From assembly GCF_027580225.2 (NCBI RefSeq), contig NC_073340.2, positions 16,128,001 through 16,192,000 on the forward strand: 64,000 bases of DNA, in the 5' to 3' direction. Below the pieces are notes generated by a model that saw only the letters and a program-made list of their open reading frames with translations, ran no database searches and was not told where the DNA came from. Made by a program: the position numbers and the translations under genes. This DNA comes from Misgurnus anguillicaudatus (taxonomy: Eukaryota > Chordata > Actinopteri > Cypriniformes > Cobitidae). Below are positions 33,396 through 44,500 of the stretch, piece by piece; position 1 is the first letter of the stretch, and every line of letters starts with the position of its first letter.

Positions 33396-34507
33396 CAGAT
33401 TTTTTTTACGGTGGCAGTAATACCCAGTGATACTGTCATTTCTACAGAAATTTTTTATAGTGTAAATAAAGAATTTGCTAGTGAAAGTGTTATTAAAGCT
33501 CTATTGTCATTAGTGCAACAGTCTTTTAGTTCCTTACCTTTAAAGCTTTTCTCAATTGATTTGGGTTTAATTAGAAATCTACTGTGGAAGACTGTCAACA
33601 GGAGATTGGGTTTTTAGCAATAGCATCCCCTCAATTGCTCTTATAACTTTCCTGTGGCTTTTAAACGTTAATGTGTCCATAATTACAATTTTGCACACAA
33701 TCCCAAATCCAGTTTATAAAGAGTTAAATACAGGTGATTTATTTAATAAATAATTGCCTTTCAATTTTGTAAAAAAATACATGTAATTGTTATTTGATGT
33801 AATAATTTTTGTATCTCCTTTTTTAGTCCGTCCGCCCCTGCCCCTGAGGTCTGTGCATGCCACTAATACAGAATAACACACAGGTCAATTTCTTTAAGTA
33901 CAAAATCCACAGCTTAAATATGACCTTCATAATCGATACATGTGCATAAACTCTATGTTAGCATGCTCTTAACATGGCACAAGTGTCACAAAGCCTCATT
34001 TATTGTCTGCATCACATGAGGAACTTCATGCCATGCATGAGCACGTTGATGCTTGATTTGTATCCTGTCTGGCTGGATGCCATTCCACAGTCATGTTGGA
34101 CCCCGGCTGAGTGATCCAAACCCAGCATGCCGCTCCTGTCCAGAACACATTCTTCCTGCTTTCAGTTGCCTGGAGGTTGCAATGTTACGATGAGCTGGTC
34201 AATAAAAAAGCAAAGTAAAAGATCACTGTCAAAAAAAGCATGTAAAGAGTAACTCCTACTCCTCCTCTTTAGATGACGGATATTCTCTTTGAACAACCAA
34301 CTAATCCAAGGCACCCAGGGTCAGGTTTTAAACATTGGAAGCGGTTTTCATGGGCTATCAAGTTAAAATAATTTTTGAATCTAATGGATGGTGGACTTGG
34401 AATTAATTTAATTATTGTAAGTGATCTTTTTTGACGCTAAATTCTGATGGGATGATTTAACATGGTGGAACATCGTGAAGCTGAAAAAATTTGTTTAAGC
34501 AGACCAA
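33396..34507. other. Intergenic sequence without recognised gene
   Basis: The part from about 33890 to 34340 has more mixed composition and no repeat signs. It could be conserved noncoding sequence or a noncoding exon, but nothing in it can be named. Confidence 0.35.
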
Positions 34508-34664
34508 CACTGTTAGAAATAAAGGTAAAAGTTTTCACATTTAAAAAGGTCCTAACTTTGGTACCATTAAGTACCTTACTGTGCACCGCACCCCTCAGGT
34601 ACACATGTACTTTTTGAAAGGGTACTGCCCCAGTGACAGCTTTAGTATCATTTTTCCGAGAGTA
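34508..34664. repeat. MITE family D, degraded copy 3
   Basis: Contains AAAAAGGTCCTAACTTTGGT, GTACTTTTTGAAAGGGTACT and GCCCCAGTGACAGCTT, in the order of the family D element. Confidence 0.6.
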
Positions 34665-35629
34665 AAATAAAAAAAATACAATTTGACTTGACCTTGCCAT
34701 ATTGTGCATCCTTGAACTGTACTTTATTCTATGTGTACACATATGTTTTATATATACATATTTTGCATTTAAATATTATTTTCCAATACATGGACAAGAA
34801 CTTGGTCTTCTAAGCTGCAAAAAGTACTATAAAATTACAGTATATATATATTCCAGGCCCCCTGATTCCACCATATGATTGCTGTCAAATCAAATTTGCT
34901 GTCAAATTAAACTAATTGCATTCCCAATACATATGAGTATGACGCACAATTTCTTTACCTCTAGTGTGTGTAACCAAAGATGCTTCATTTTGTTTAGTTT
35001 TTTTGGCATATGACAGCCCATGTTCCTTTTCCAAACAACACCATGCAGGTGAGTATAGATGATGACAGATTTTTCTTTGTTTTTTTCTCAGTCTAGACCT
35101 GTTTTGTATATATTGCAGTTGACATGCTGTGAAGCACATTTCCAATAAGAACTTCGGATTACAGTCATCGAAAACAGCTGTGGTCTCTTCTGAGGTTGAA
35201 TTGTGGTTCTGACAGATCTATGTATCACAGGCTGTGCATCTTTAGTGTGTTCAGGTTTGGCTATACTTGTGATTTTTGCGATTTTTGTCACAAAAAATGT
35301 AGTGGACCATGTCAAAAAACAACCAAAAAACAATTAAAATAAAATTACAAAAAAATCACAAATCAGCATAATCACAATTATGTTTAATAATGTAAGGTTA
35401 TGGGATGGGAAAATAATTTGTCTTATATGAATATGGTGGAAATCTGTGAGATTCAAGTCTTTGACTTCCATTGAGGTGAAAACCTCAAACCTGCGTGGAT
35501 GAGTTTCTGTGTCTGCGCCTTCTCAGTCTCACAGCTAAAAAAGGGTCACAGAATGAAGGTAACCAATGTAACCAATCTCCACCACAATTTATATGTGGAT
35601 CCGTTTAATATTTGTATATTTTTTCTGAC

Positions 35630-36148
35630 CTATACTGTCAGAAAAAATGATCAGAAAATGGTCCCAAGCTCTCAAAGGGGCAGTACCCTTTAAAAATTAT
35701 CTAAAGAGCTCATATAAAACTTCAAATGTAAAAAATGGTACCAAATGTATACATATCTGTACCTAAATGGTACATATTAGGACCTTTTTAAAGGGTACAT
35801 ATCCTGAAAATCTTAAGTTTTTCATGTTTAAGTGCTATAATTGGGTCCCCAGTGTATCTATTATCCTAGAAAATGTGAAAAAAGATCAACCCAGTAACTT
35901 AGTTTTGGTAAATAATTTTCTGCAAGTATATATGTGGAAAAAATAGGTCATTGAAATTTGGCTCCCCTGTGATGTCAGAAGGGGATAATACCGCCCCTTA
36001 ATCTACACTATCCACAGCACTGCCATTTAGTGCAGAGATCAACTCATCTGCATTTAAAAGGACACACAAAAACGCACATTTTTGCACACATATACAAAGT
36101 GGCAAATTTAACATGCTATAATAAATTATCTGATATTTTGAATAAAAC

Positions 36149-36183
<35 letters not shown>

Positions 36184-36294
36184 GCACGCGCGACAGCAAA
36201 TATTTATTTGACACCTTAAAAAGTCTTGTGAAATGTCCCATTTAAAGGGTACTGCCCCAGTGACAGCTTGGGACTATTTTTTTTCGACAGTGCA
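35630..36294. mobile_element. MITE family D, copy 4, split by a family B element
   Basis: Left half (35630-35791) has TGGTCCCAAGCTCTCAAAGG and TATTAGGACCTTTTTAA; right half (36242-36294) has GGGTACTGCCCCAGTGACAG and ends CGACAGTG. Removing the family B element between them restores the usual order of the family. Confidence 0.7.
35792..36241. mobile_element. TTAA-flanked MITE family B, copy 3, nested
   Basis: Flanked by TTAA at 35788-35791 and 36242-36245. It begins AGGGTACATATCCTGAAAAT and ends GTGAAATGTCCCAT. It carries a CA repeat with CGCACGCACGCGCG edge at about 36152-36192. Inserted inside a family D MITE. Confidence 0.8.
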
Positions 36295-36616
36295 AGCTTT
36301 ACAACAATTCCTTTTATTCTGCAAATCTCATTTTGCTTTTTATAAGACTAGGTGTTATTTATGTATTATTTATGTCTGTGTGTCTGCAGGCCTTGGCTGA
36401 CATTTCAGAAGATGCTGCAATTTTTTGTTGTATCTTCAACTGAAAATAAAAGATCAGTGAAATGTCTTTCTTGTCTGGTCATTTGCTCGCCTGCGGCGCA
36501 GCAAGAAATATGTACATGTAAGAGCTGTACCAGTGACAAATGCACTGATATTTTGGAGACAGCAGAATCACTTTCTTTGTGACAGAATGAAAAGTTTATT
36601 GAGGCTTATGCATTAA

Positions 36617-37620
36617 AGAGCCACACAGATCCAAAATCGAAAATGACCTGTATTGCAGTGTGTCAAGCTGTCCATCAATGTAAACAATGTGCAAAGTAGT
36701 TGAAACAAAATGTTCACGATTAATAAAGTTATTGGCTTCTAAAGTAGAGAGTCGACTCTGAATCGCTGAAACGAAACGAAAAGCGGGAGAAACGAAATCT
36801 ATGACCTGCCCACTTCAGCTAGTTAGTGTGTAAACATCATATCACGCTGTGTTTTCAGTTTGTGTTGTTTTTACTACCAAAGGATGAAGATATATGAAGA
36901 ATCTGTGGTTAAAATTACTTTTTCAAGGAGGGATATATTAAACGTTTGGCTGTGAAGAATAAGTGGTTAAAATTACTTTTTCAAGGAGGGATTGACTTTA
37001 TTTGGAACAACATCCGTCTCTTAACCACAACCTGTAAGTTACATACTTGCTTAAATGAGTGTAAAAATGTTAATGTCTGTCATCGTTTTTATAACTTGGA
37101 CTGATGAATTATGTGTATTGATGTTGGTGTTTAAACTCTTAATATACTGTCAGAGAGACACGTTAGCAAGCGGCTAACGCATGTGCACTAACTTAGTGTT
37201 TACATTTTTGCTATGGTCTGGTTAGCTTACATACTTGCTTAAATCAGTGTAAAATGTTTGTTTCTGTCATCGTTTTTATTGCTTGGATTAATGATGAATG
37301 ATGTGTATTGATGTCGATAATGGCTTCTAAGTAAATCATGTTGCATTATTGTTGGTCTGTGCCACTGATCTGTGGTCTGTGCGGAGACTGTGTCAGTTGA
37401 CCAATCAGAGCAGAGTAGGCTACTGAAAGGTGGGGTTTAGGCAGACTGAGTCGTTGAACAGCTTCACACGAAACGTTTAGGGATCTCTGAGATATCGGGT
37501 AATTTTAAATTTATATTTTGAGAAAATGACAGTGTTTTTTGACCTTGCATGCATTTAAACCTGTTGTCCGGGACTCATAAACAGTGATAGGACGCTTAAA
37601 ATGTGCATCTTACTGGCTCT
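36617..37620. mobile_element. TTAA-flanked transposon with internal duplications
   Basis: 1004 bp between TTAA at 36613-36616 and 37621-37624, with short inverted ends AGAGCCACACAG / CTTACTGGCTCT. Internally it carries two duplicated blocks: AAAATTACTTTTTCAAGGAG at about 36913 and 36969, and TTACATACTTGCTTAAAT plus CTGTCATCGTTTTTAT at about 37037 and 37228. No transposase frame. Confidence 0.68.
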
Positions 37621-37820
37621 TTAAACCAAAAAAATCAGCAGCCATTTCTGTAAATCCACACATTGTACAAAATACCAAATGCAATGGGGTGATGATTGTG
37701 TTGCCATTGCACTGTGGCATCTATGAACACTATAAAAATATTGCATTTCAGCAAAACTGTGCAGTAAGATGGTTGATATTTCTTATTGTCGAAAACTGTA
37801 GACCCCAGCATGGCCTTCCA

Positions 37821-38125
37821 CACTCTAAAAACAAACGGTGCTATATAGCACCAAAAGTGGTTCTCTGCTCGCAATCATAGAAGAACCGCCTCCAGCGCCA
37901 CACAGCACCGGCGAAGCACCAGCGAAGCACCCGCGCAGAACCACACAGCGCCACGTAGAACCAAATGTGGTGCTATAGTGGTGCTATATGGCACCTATAT
38001 GGTTCTACACAGGTGCTTCACCGGTGCCCCACCGGTGCTACACGGCACCAAAAACGGTTCTTCCATGACCACGATTCAAATCAACAGTTTTGGTTCTATA
38101 TAGCACCGCCTGTTTTTTTAGAGTG
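37821..38125. mobile_element. Palindromic MITE CACTCTAAAAA
   Basis: 305 bp with ends CACTCTAAAAACAAACGGTG and CTGTTTTTTTAGAGTG; both arms carry GGTGCTATATAGCACC-like motifs and many GGTTCT/AGAACC steps. It can fold back over most of its length. Confidence 0.75.
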
Positions 38126-38918
38126 CATATCTGAGTTTTGACAACCCCTGAATTAAACTTCACCACCGATGACAGTCAAAACTCTCATGACTACTGTGGC
38201 TACTGACTGAGGCCACTTACACAAACATAACTCTGTGAGTTTGATGAATTTGAATGCGCAAAACTGGCAAATGTCAAAACAGAAACGGATTTGTTGCTAA
38301 TGAAAACTGAACCTTAATGATTGATTACACAACAAATCTTAGAGAAACGCTGCTGTTGCGCAATACCTCGGGCTCTGTGTGCAAAGGTTGGTTTTCACAG
38401 AGCTGTCACAAATTGAAAAATGTTTCCGACTGTTTATTCAATGCAGTCAAATCGTGAAAAGAACTTCAGTGAAAAGTGTGACACAAATGTTTGGTTAAAC
38501 ATTTGGCGAGCCAACGCAGACATATAAATGCTTACAGCTGAACAAACAATGATACTAATTCAACCAAACCGATGTTGTAGGGTATGGAGTCTTGTTTTAG
38601 TCACTTGTGTCTTAAAAACTTTATTATATAATTGAGAAAGGAGCAGAAGAAAATAGACACAAAGGTTAAACTGTTATTCTATATTGGACAGACGGTCAAT
38701 GCATTTGGCACAGGTGAGAAAAGACATGCGCTGTCCTACAACAGATGCTAGACAGAAAGGAGCTTTTGGAAAAACTGACTGCTTGCCTGAAGCCAAGAGT
38801 AAAAATGCAGAGGTGGTGACACCGGGACATTTGAAGAAAAGTGGAGGAAACTCACTTTCATGTGTGCAAAACTTGTCTTAAGAGCAGTGCAATGTTCACA
38901 GCAAGCTTGAACTGTGAT

Positions 38919-38972
<54 letters not shown>

Positions 38973-39385
38973 AGAGAATTGATGGTCACATTTTCTCATT
39001 GACATTTTAAATATGTGTGCATTTGTGTTCAATCTTTAAATTATCTTTTGGCAGCATTTTCTTCTTACTAAAAACAGTGGAAGCTGATACACATAAAAAG
39101 CCGATGGATTTTAACAGAGAAGAAATTCCATCCTTGGCAGATGAACCTTCGATGAAGTCACAGAGAAACTATGAGGCTGCGTTGCCGCGCCCAGAGCTGC
39201 ACACACCGCAATGTAACAAAACCATTTTCAGGGAAAGAACTTGAAGCTGAAGTGTGTATTTATTTTAATGTAAAACCACTTTCTTGATCCCATCATCCCA
39301 TAATGTTCTGAGACAAAGGACAAGAAATTTATTGGAAGGCTGATTTTCCTAAAATGTTCCTAAAAAGTTTAAAGGTGCCATATAG
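38126..39385. other. Intergenic sequence with a CA repeat
   Basis: Contains a (CA)n run at 38921-38970. No supported gene; the frames of 65-94 codons here have no recognised domain. Confidence 0.4.
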
Positions 39386-39816
39386 GGATGTGCATTGATA
39401 CATCGCATTCCCATTAAAAAGACCTGTCTAAAATCGATTCTGAATCGATTCAGATTCAGTGTTTCATGCACAGCTTGTGCATGTACAGCTCCGTGATCAG
39501 TAGGAAGTCCTTATCAATCTAAAATCACTACGAGTTTGACTCGTTTATAACGTGAATGTAAAAAAGCAACACTCGTCAAACACAATCATTCAAAATATTC
39601 TTTATTATCATGAAAATACCTGAAACAATCTGAAGAACAGCAATATAAATATGCCTCTAGATATTTCCTGGAATAGCGTTTGTAATGATACTTCTTCTGT
39701 GGCACAAATGGAGTTTCTGCACGAAAGCTTTTGAATGTGGCGGCATTTCACCGTAATTCATTCAAATTCATTCATTGAGAAAACACGCATTTGCCCGATT
39801 ATTTGTCACAACCCTA
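39386..39816. mobile_element. Non-autonomous hAT MITE, copy 2 of 3
   Basis: About 431 bp flanked by CCATATAG at 39378-39385 and 39817-39824. Interior shares GCAACACTCGTCAAACA and ACAGCAATATAAATAT with copy 1. It lies 56 bases left of the BEL/Pao element. Confidence 0.78.
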
Positions 39817-39872
39817 CCATATAGAATAAAAAACTGAATTTAGGCATAAATGAATAATAAAAGTTCTGTACA

Positions 39873-40620
39873 TGTTGGATTGGAAATTAAAACTGACTTA
39901 AGGACTGTTGGATAGGTACACTTTATCCTGGTGAACCGATTAGAGTCCAAGAATTGAGTCAAGCACTATTCAGATATTGATTAAACTTTACTGAAGAAAG
40001 GAGGGTTTGTATATGTGTGGTCTGTACCAAAACAGATATACATAAGATATAATAAATTACACAAAACACAATAATACAGAATAATACAGCCCAGTACTTA
40101 TAAATGTAGTTAGGAATAAATTATATTATCCACACAGAAGCATTAACAATATGGGCGTGAAGTAATAACTGTAAAATATATCAAATCTTATCTAAATGCT
40201 CAACTTAAACCTTCATATTACAATCATATGCAATACAAATACACATACTAATATAAACAGCAACTAACAATGTGTTAAAACTTAGCAAAATAGCAATATA
40301 AATCAAACAATAAACTTGATATGGCGGGAAATGCACGGAGGATCGCGCATACATTACACTCGATAAACGAGCTCAATAAATCAAGTTTAAATCACCTAAC
40401 GGTGATATCCCGCATAACTGCAACATAAACATGCTCTGTATAATATTTATATTGTTAATAACTCACTTTCTTTGATGTACGCACACACTTGAACTTGAAA
40501 CGGCTCGTAGCGCTTCCTCACAGCTCCCCTCACATTCACCTGAGTCTCTTCATGACGCGCACGGGCTTAAAGGGGACGCGCACGGTCTTAAAGGGGCCGC
40601 GCACGCAAACCGTTTATACA
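39873..40620 (-). repeat. BEL/Pao 3' LTR
   Basis: 748 bp, starting TGTATAAACGG and ending CCAATCCAACA on the element strand. It is longer than the 5' LTR mainly by a 21-base tandem copy of a CTTAAAGGGG(A/C)CGCGCACG unit (about 40582-40602). Confidence 0.93.
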
Positions 40621-40632
40621 GCCGCCCCCAAA
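40621..40632 (-). other. Polypurine tract of the BEL/Pao element
   Basis: TTTGGGGGCGGC on the element strand immediately precedes the 3' LTR, the position from which plus-strand synthesis is primed. Confidence 0.65.
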
Positions 40633-40676
40633 TTGCATGCTCAATTTGAATTATGTGAGGGCTGCGTGTGCATTAA

Positions 40677-41549
40677 TCAGGCTACATTGGGTGTATGAAG
40701 ATCCTCCTTGTCCTCTTCTGGAATTGGAGGTAGAACCACTATTCGAGCAACAGGTCTCGTATAAATTTTACCTTCGACCTGGACGTCCACTGATCTCACC
40801 TTTGAATCTAGACTATGGTGCACTCGGACTACCATTCCAACCTGCCAGTGTGCCCTTGGCTGCTGGGGATCCATTATCATGACTACAGTGCCTTGCGTTA
40901 TATCAGGGCCTGTGTGATGCCATTTATGTCTGACCTGGAGATTTGGAAGGTAATGGCGGATAAAAGAGGACCAGAAATGATCGGCAAGCACCTGGGAGTG
41001 ATTCCATCGTCGATGACTCAGGCCTTCCTCCTTAGGGTAGATGACTGCAGGCAAGGAGCTATCCAGCCGCCCCGTGAGAAGAAGGTTGGGCGTTACTGGG
41101 TCAAGATCGGCCACATTGGAAGACACATACCCAAGAGGTTTTGAATTAAGGATGTTCTCTACCTCAATTAACACAGTCCTGAGTACTTCCTCTGATACAG
41201 ATTGGGCCCCAATAGTTGCAGATAATGCCATCTTTATGGATCTTATCTCACTCTCCCACACTCCCCCAAAGTGTGGTGACGCAGGAGGATTGAAATGAAA
41301 CGCTATCTTCTGTGGAGCGAGTCTTTGCTGAAGATCATGTGACATGGACTGGAAAGCCTCCCGGAGCTCCCGTTCTCCTCCTCGGAAATTCGTCCCTTGG
41401 TCAGACAGTAATTCTACAGGTGAGCCTCTGCGTGCAATAAACCTCCGAAGTGACATCAGAAATGAATCCGTGTCCAAACTGTGCAGAAGATCAATGTGGA
41501 CGGCTCGTGTGGTAAGACACTTATAAAGGATTCCCCACCTCTTCTCCAC
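40677..41549 (-). pseudogene. BEL/Pao integrase core and C-terminal region, out of frame with gag-pol
   Basis: A 290-codon frame with TTRAVHIDLLHSLDTDSF, the second catalytic Asp in LLSDQGTNFRGGERE and the Glu in GGVWESEIRSIK, then a DUF5641-like C-terminal domain ending in VARIVVLPP. It overlaps the end of gag-pol only in another frame: the integrase frame is open upstream of its first Met, beyond 41600, so the break looks like one small indel near 41590-41610. The region has no initiation context of its own, so I class it as the disrupted end of pol. Confidence 0.85.
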
Positions 41550-41586
41550 TCGTCTGCCAATCTTTATAAGGAAGGGACCAAAGCAA

Positions 41587-44500
41587 TCAACTGGAATGGA
41601 ACGCAGGTTTGTAGATACGCAGCCGTGCTAAGGGAAGGTCTGCCATTTTAGGAACAGATGGTTTGGCTCTCAAACGCTGGCATTCCGTACAAGCATGCTG
41701 CAGGCTACGAATTGCCTCTCTTCCTCTTAGAACCCAGTATTGCCTTCTTACTTCTGCAAACACCCTATCAGGGCCTGGGTGGCAGAGATTTTTATCATAG
41801 TCCTGGAGAAGTAGCTTCACAGCGGGATGTTTGGCGTCCAGCACTACAGGATGTTTCACAGCAGGATTTAACGTTTCAGCACGCCTCAGCCTACCACCAA
41901 CTCTGAGTAGATTTGAAGCCTCATCATATTCGGGAGCTAAGGTGAGTAAGCGACTGCTACGTTGGAGATCCTTGCCAGACTTCAGTCGTTGTAATTCCTT
42001 TTGGAAACTCTCATCCTGTATCTTCTGGAGGATGTAAGTCTCCGCTGCTTGGTAAGTACCTGCTGTAGGTTCCCCTGGTTCTCCAGCCGCCCCATGTAGC
42101 TCCCGTGCAGTGGTTTCCATGAGTTCTGTCCATGTTCTGTGCTCACTGCCAATTAGTTCCTTTGTAGTTGTTACTCCACAGAATGCAGATTTCTTCAGCT
42201 CAGACCTGTCAATCGTAGTGCGCTCTGTCGGGTTTGATGGCCAGTTTTCTGGTGGATCAAACAGAAACGGGGGTCCTTGACACCACCTGTTGGGCTTCGA
42301 GAGATCATTCAGAGTCTTTCCACGTGTAAGATCGTCCGCTGGATTTTGAACTGAATCCACATATCGCCAGGCAGTGAGGTTAGTTAGCTCGTGGATTTCA
42401 GCCACCCTGGTCCCAACGAAAACTTTGAAATGGCAAGACTCTGAGTGTATCCATGACAGCACAGTAGTAGAGTCTGTCCAAAGAATTGTGTGGCGAATGG
42501 GCAACGTTAACTCCTTTCTTAAGAGGTTTGCCAACTGTGCACCAGTTACAGCAGCACAGAGCTCTAGACGTGGCACTGACAGGACTCTTCTTGGTGCTAC
42601 TCTAGAACGTGCCAGGACGAACGAGATGTGGATCTTACCAAGCTGATCTTCAGTACGCAGGTAAGCGACTGCTCCATATGCGTTTTCTGACGCATCACTG
42701 AATATGTGAAGATCTGTAGCAGCTCTGACTTGGTCTACTGATGCTGGTAAGTATGCTCTTGAGAAACTGATCTTGGGAAGAAACGGCAGCTCACTTTCCC
42801 ATTCGTTCCAACTTTGGACTAAGGCTTGTGGAAGTTGAGTATCATCCCAGCCATGCTGTTTACTCCAAAGCTTTTGCACCAACACCTTTCCCCGGGTGGT
42901 GTATGGAAGGATATACCCCAGGGGGTCGTACTGACTGGCTAAAACTCTGTAAATAATCCGCATGGTAGGAGCACCATGAACTATGGGCCGGTGGCGGTAT
43001 GTCAGTACATCTGAAGGGCAGTTCCAGCTAAGTCCCAAAGTAGACTCCTGGACCTCTTTCCTTTCATGAGCCAACCAAAGTTCAAGACCATCTGACTTGG
43101 CTTCACATGGAAGATGTTGCACGACAGCAGGTACGTTGCTGGCCCATTGTCTCAATTCAAAGCCCCCTTCAGCTAACAGCCCCCTCAACTTGTCCACCAA
43201 TTGCTTAGCATCCTCTTTTGATGGCAGGCTCTGTAAGCAGTTGTCAACGTAGAAACATTGTTCTACTGAAAACCTCACGTCTTCTTCGGGTTGGCTGTGT
43301 TCTTTCACGTGACGCTGTAAGGCAAAAGTAGCACAGCATGGGCTACACGTCGTCCCGAAGGGAAGAACTTGCCACTCAAAGACATCAGGGGCACCACCTT
43401 CCTTTGAGTCACGCCAGATAAATCGAAGAAGAGGTCTATCTTCTGGAAGAAGGCGGACCTGATGAAACATGCCCTTGATGTCTGCGCTTATGGCCACTGC
43501 ATGCTCGCGGAACCTGAGTAAGACCCCAAGGAGTGATGAACCCAAAGTGGGACCAGCAAGGAGTGATTCATTTAGACTGAGTCCATTGAATTTAAAGGAG
43601 CAGTCAAACACCACACGGTTCTTCCCATTATGACTTACCATGTGGTGGGGGATAAACCAAGTTTCACCATCTTTGTCCCTCTCTTCTGGACTGAGCCTTT
43701 TGATAGCTCCAGACTGTACCAGTTTCTGAATCTCTGCAGAATAAGCTTCAGCCTGTTGAGAGTCTCTTGCCAATTTCCTTTCAGTACTTCGTAAACGTGG
43801 CATGACGGCTTCCATCGTGGCGTGGAGATAGGGCATGTCACCCTTACGCAGCAAAGGTGTTGCATACCGTCTTGTTCCCTCCACCTCTACGCGGACAGTC
43901 TTAGACTCCAGAAGCTCGATGGCCTCTCTATCCTGCTTAGATCTTGTGCACTCTTTTACATTCTGAAATGGCAGAACATCCACTTGCCACAGCCTTTCAA
44001 CATGCTTGAGTACCTCAGCAGTACAGGGTGAAGTGCAAATGTGTAGACATTGGTTTGGCTTGAGTCTGTGTTCCAGTAAGCTGGTAGGTCCCTGAAGTGT
44101 CCATCCCAGTTTGGTTCTTATAGCAGCTGGACCTCCAGCAGGACCAAGTCTCACCGGTTCGATTGGTGAGATAATGTGGGTTTGATCTGCACCAACTAGG
44201 ATGAGAGGCTTCACTCTTTCAAAGCACGGCAGTGGTAATCCAGCCAGGTGATTGTATTGCTTCTGCAGCTTAGGAATTGGGTAAGAGTGATCTATTAGAT
44301 CAAGCTGAGGGGCAGTGAAAGCTCCAGATATAAAATAACGTTTACTTGGCTTGGTGTATGGAGAAATGTGAAATGAAACTGCAGCGCCATTGATAGTCTG
44401 CACATCATGTCTGATAGTTCTCAGAGCTAAATTTTCTGGAGTCCCTTGTAGACCAAGCTTCTGTGCGGCCTCTGTTAGGAGCATCGTACGCTCAGAGCCA

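Noticed and set aside
40815..42646. Plus-strand frames of 60-109 codons across the retrotransposon
   Set aside because: They are antisense shadows of the BEL/Pao pol region, which has clear homology on the minus strand.
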